Below are positions 63,790 to 64,000 of a stretch of 64,000 nt of DNA, in pieces. Below the pieces are notes generated by a model. It saw only the letters and a program-made list of their open reading frames with translations, made no database searches and was not told where the DNA came from. Both the position numbers and the translations under genes were made by a program. Source of the stretch: Aradus depressus (lineage: Eukaryota; Arthropoda; Insecta; Hemiptera; Aradidae); the NCBI GenBank assembly GCA_963662175.1, contig OY759215.1, forward strand, positions 49,183,213 to 49,247,212. Reading direction: 5' to 3'. Numbering within the stretch: position 1 is the first letter of the stretch; every line of letters starts with the position of its first letter.

Positions 63790-64000
63790 TTTTGATTAAA
63801 TCGAAATTATAAGCATTTTCTCGTAAAATAGTAATTACGTCATCTTGTAAAATACAATTTAGGCTCTGAACTAAAGTAGTGTTATTTTTCAACTGATTAA
63901 GGTCAGAATCTAATTAGATCTAAGTTAACACATAAAATATCATAAATTTCAAATTCATTGTTAAAGTCGTTTCTGGGTTTGAGCGCTGGCAAAGTTTCAA
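63790..64000 (+). repeat. Family B, runs off the window
   Basis: CATCTTGTAAAATACAATTT, AGGCTCTGAACTAAAG, TTAGATCTAAGTTAACACAT, GAGCGCTGGCAAAGTTTC. The 3' hairpin would lie beyond the window end. Confidence 0.75.

Noticed and set aside
1..64000. A defence system, gene cluster or other coordinated coding system
   Set aside because: No set of intact genes exists in the window. All recognisable coding traces are fragments of mobile elements.

Overview
This is eukaryotic nuclear DNA, very probably from an arthropod or another invertebrate. It is AT-rich and has no bacterial gene organisation. It holds tRNA-derived SINEs, remnants of non-LTR, LTR and Penelope-like retroelements, and many DNA-transposon-like inverted-repeat elements. 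One SINE family ends in CCTAA units, the complement of the TTAGG arthropod telomere repeat. I cannot name the species. I found no intact, recognisable host gene. Every coding trace I can identify is a broken fragment of a mobile element. The only host-exon candidates (about 9.0-10.4 kb) are weak.

The largest single structure is a tandem array at 46,831-50,503: 33 head-to-tail copies of a 111-bp unit, near-identical and about 51% GC in AT-rich surroundings. Because 111 is divisible by 3, the array throws very long open frames on both strands. I treat it as a satellite, not as genes. Five units carry the same 2-bp insertion and divide the array into blocks.

The dominant interspersed repeat, called family A here, has about 35 copies or fragments in both orientations. 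Its 3' end folds into a hairpin followed by an A-rich stretch. Its 5' end carries a second small palindrome. Family B is different in most of its length but shares the 3' design. Other families are: SINE S1 (about 345 bp, tRNA head, CCTAA tail, several copies with clear target-site duplications); SINE S2 (different tRNA-like head); family C (TA-flanked, TCGCACCC ends); family D (long inverted repeats, sometimes fold-back); family M (small MITE-like); family J (a short repeat with CCACTGATGATGACG); one TA-flanked pogo-like element; and fragments resembling hAT ends.

Layout: 0-5 kb, family A, an unidentified poly-A retroposon, a Ty3-type integrase remnant with one LTR, and a 126-142-bp tandem array split by an insertion. 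5-8.5 kb, a LINE reverse-transcriptase remnant and palindromes. 8.5-12 kb, the least repetitive stretch. 12-31 kb, mixed repeats. 30.5-39 kb, LINE, Penelope and SINE fragments and two fold-backs. 39-46.8 kb, SINEs, nested family C and D elements and a LINE 3' end. 46.8-50.5 kb, the satellite. 50.5-64 kb, more of the same families, an R1-like LINE remnant and the pogo-like element. These sequences do not form a pathway. Their relation is insertion of one into another, and several insertions can be ordered from target-site duplications and one empty site within the window.
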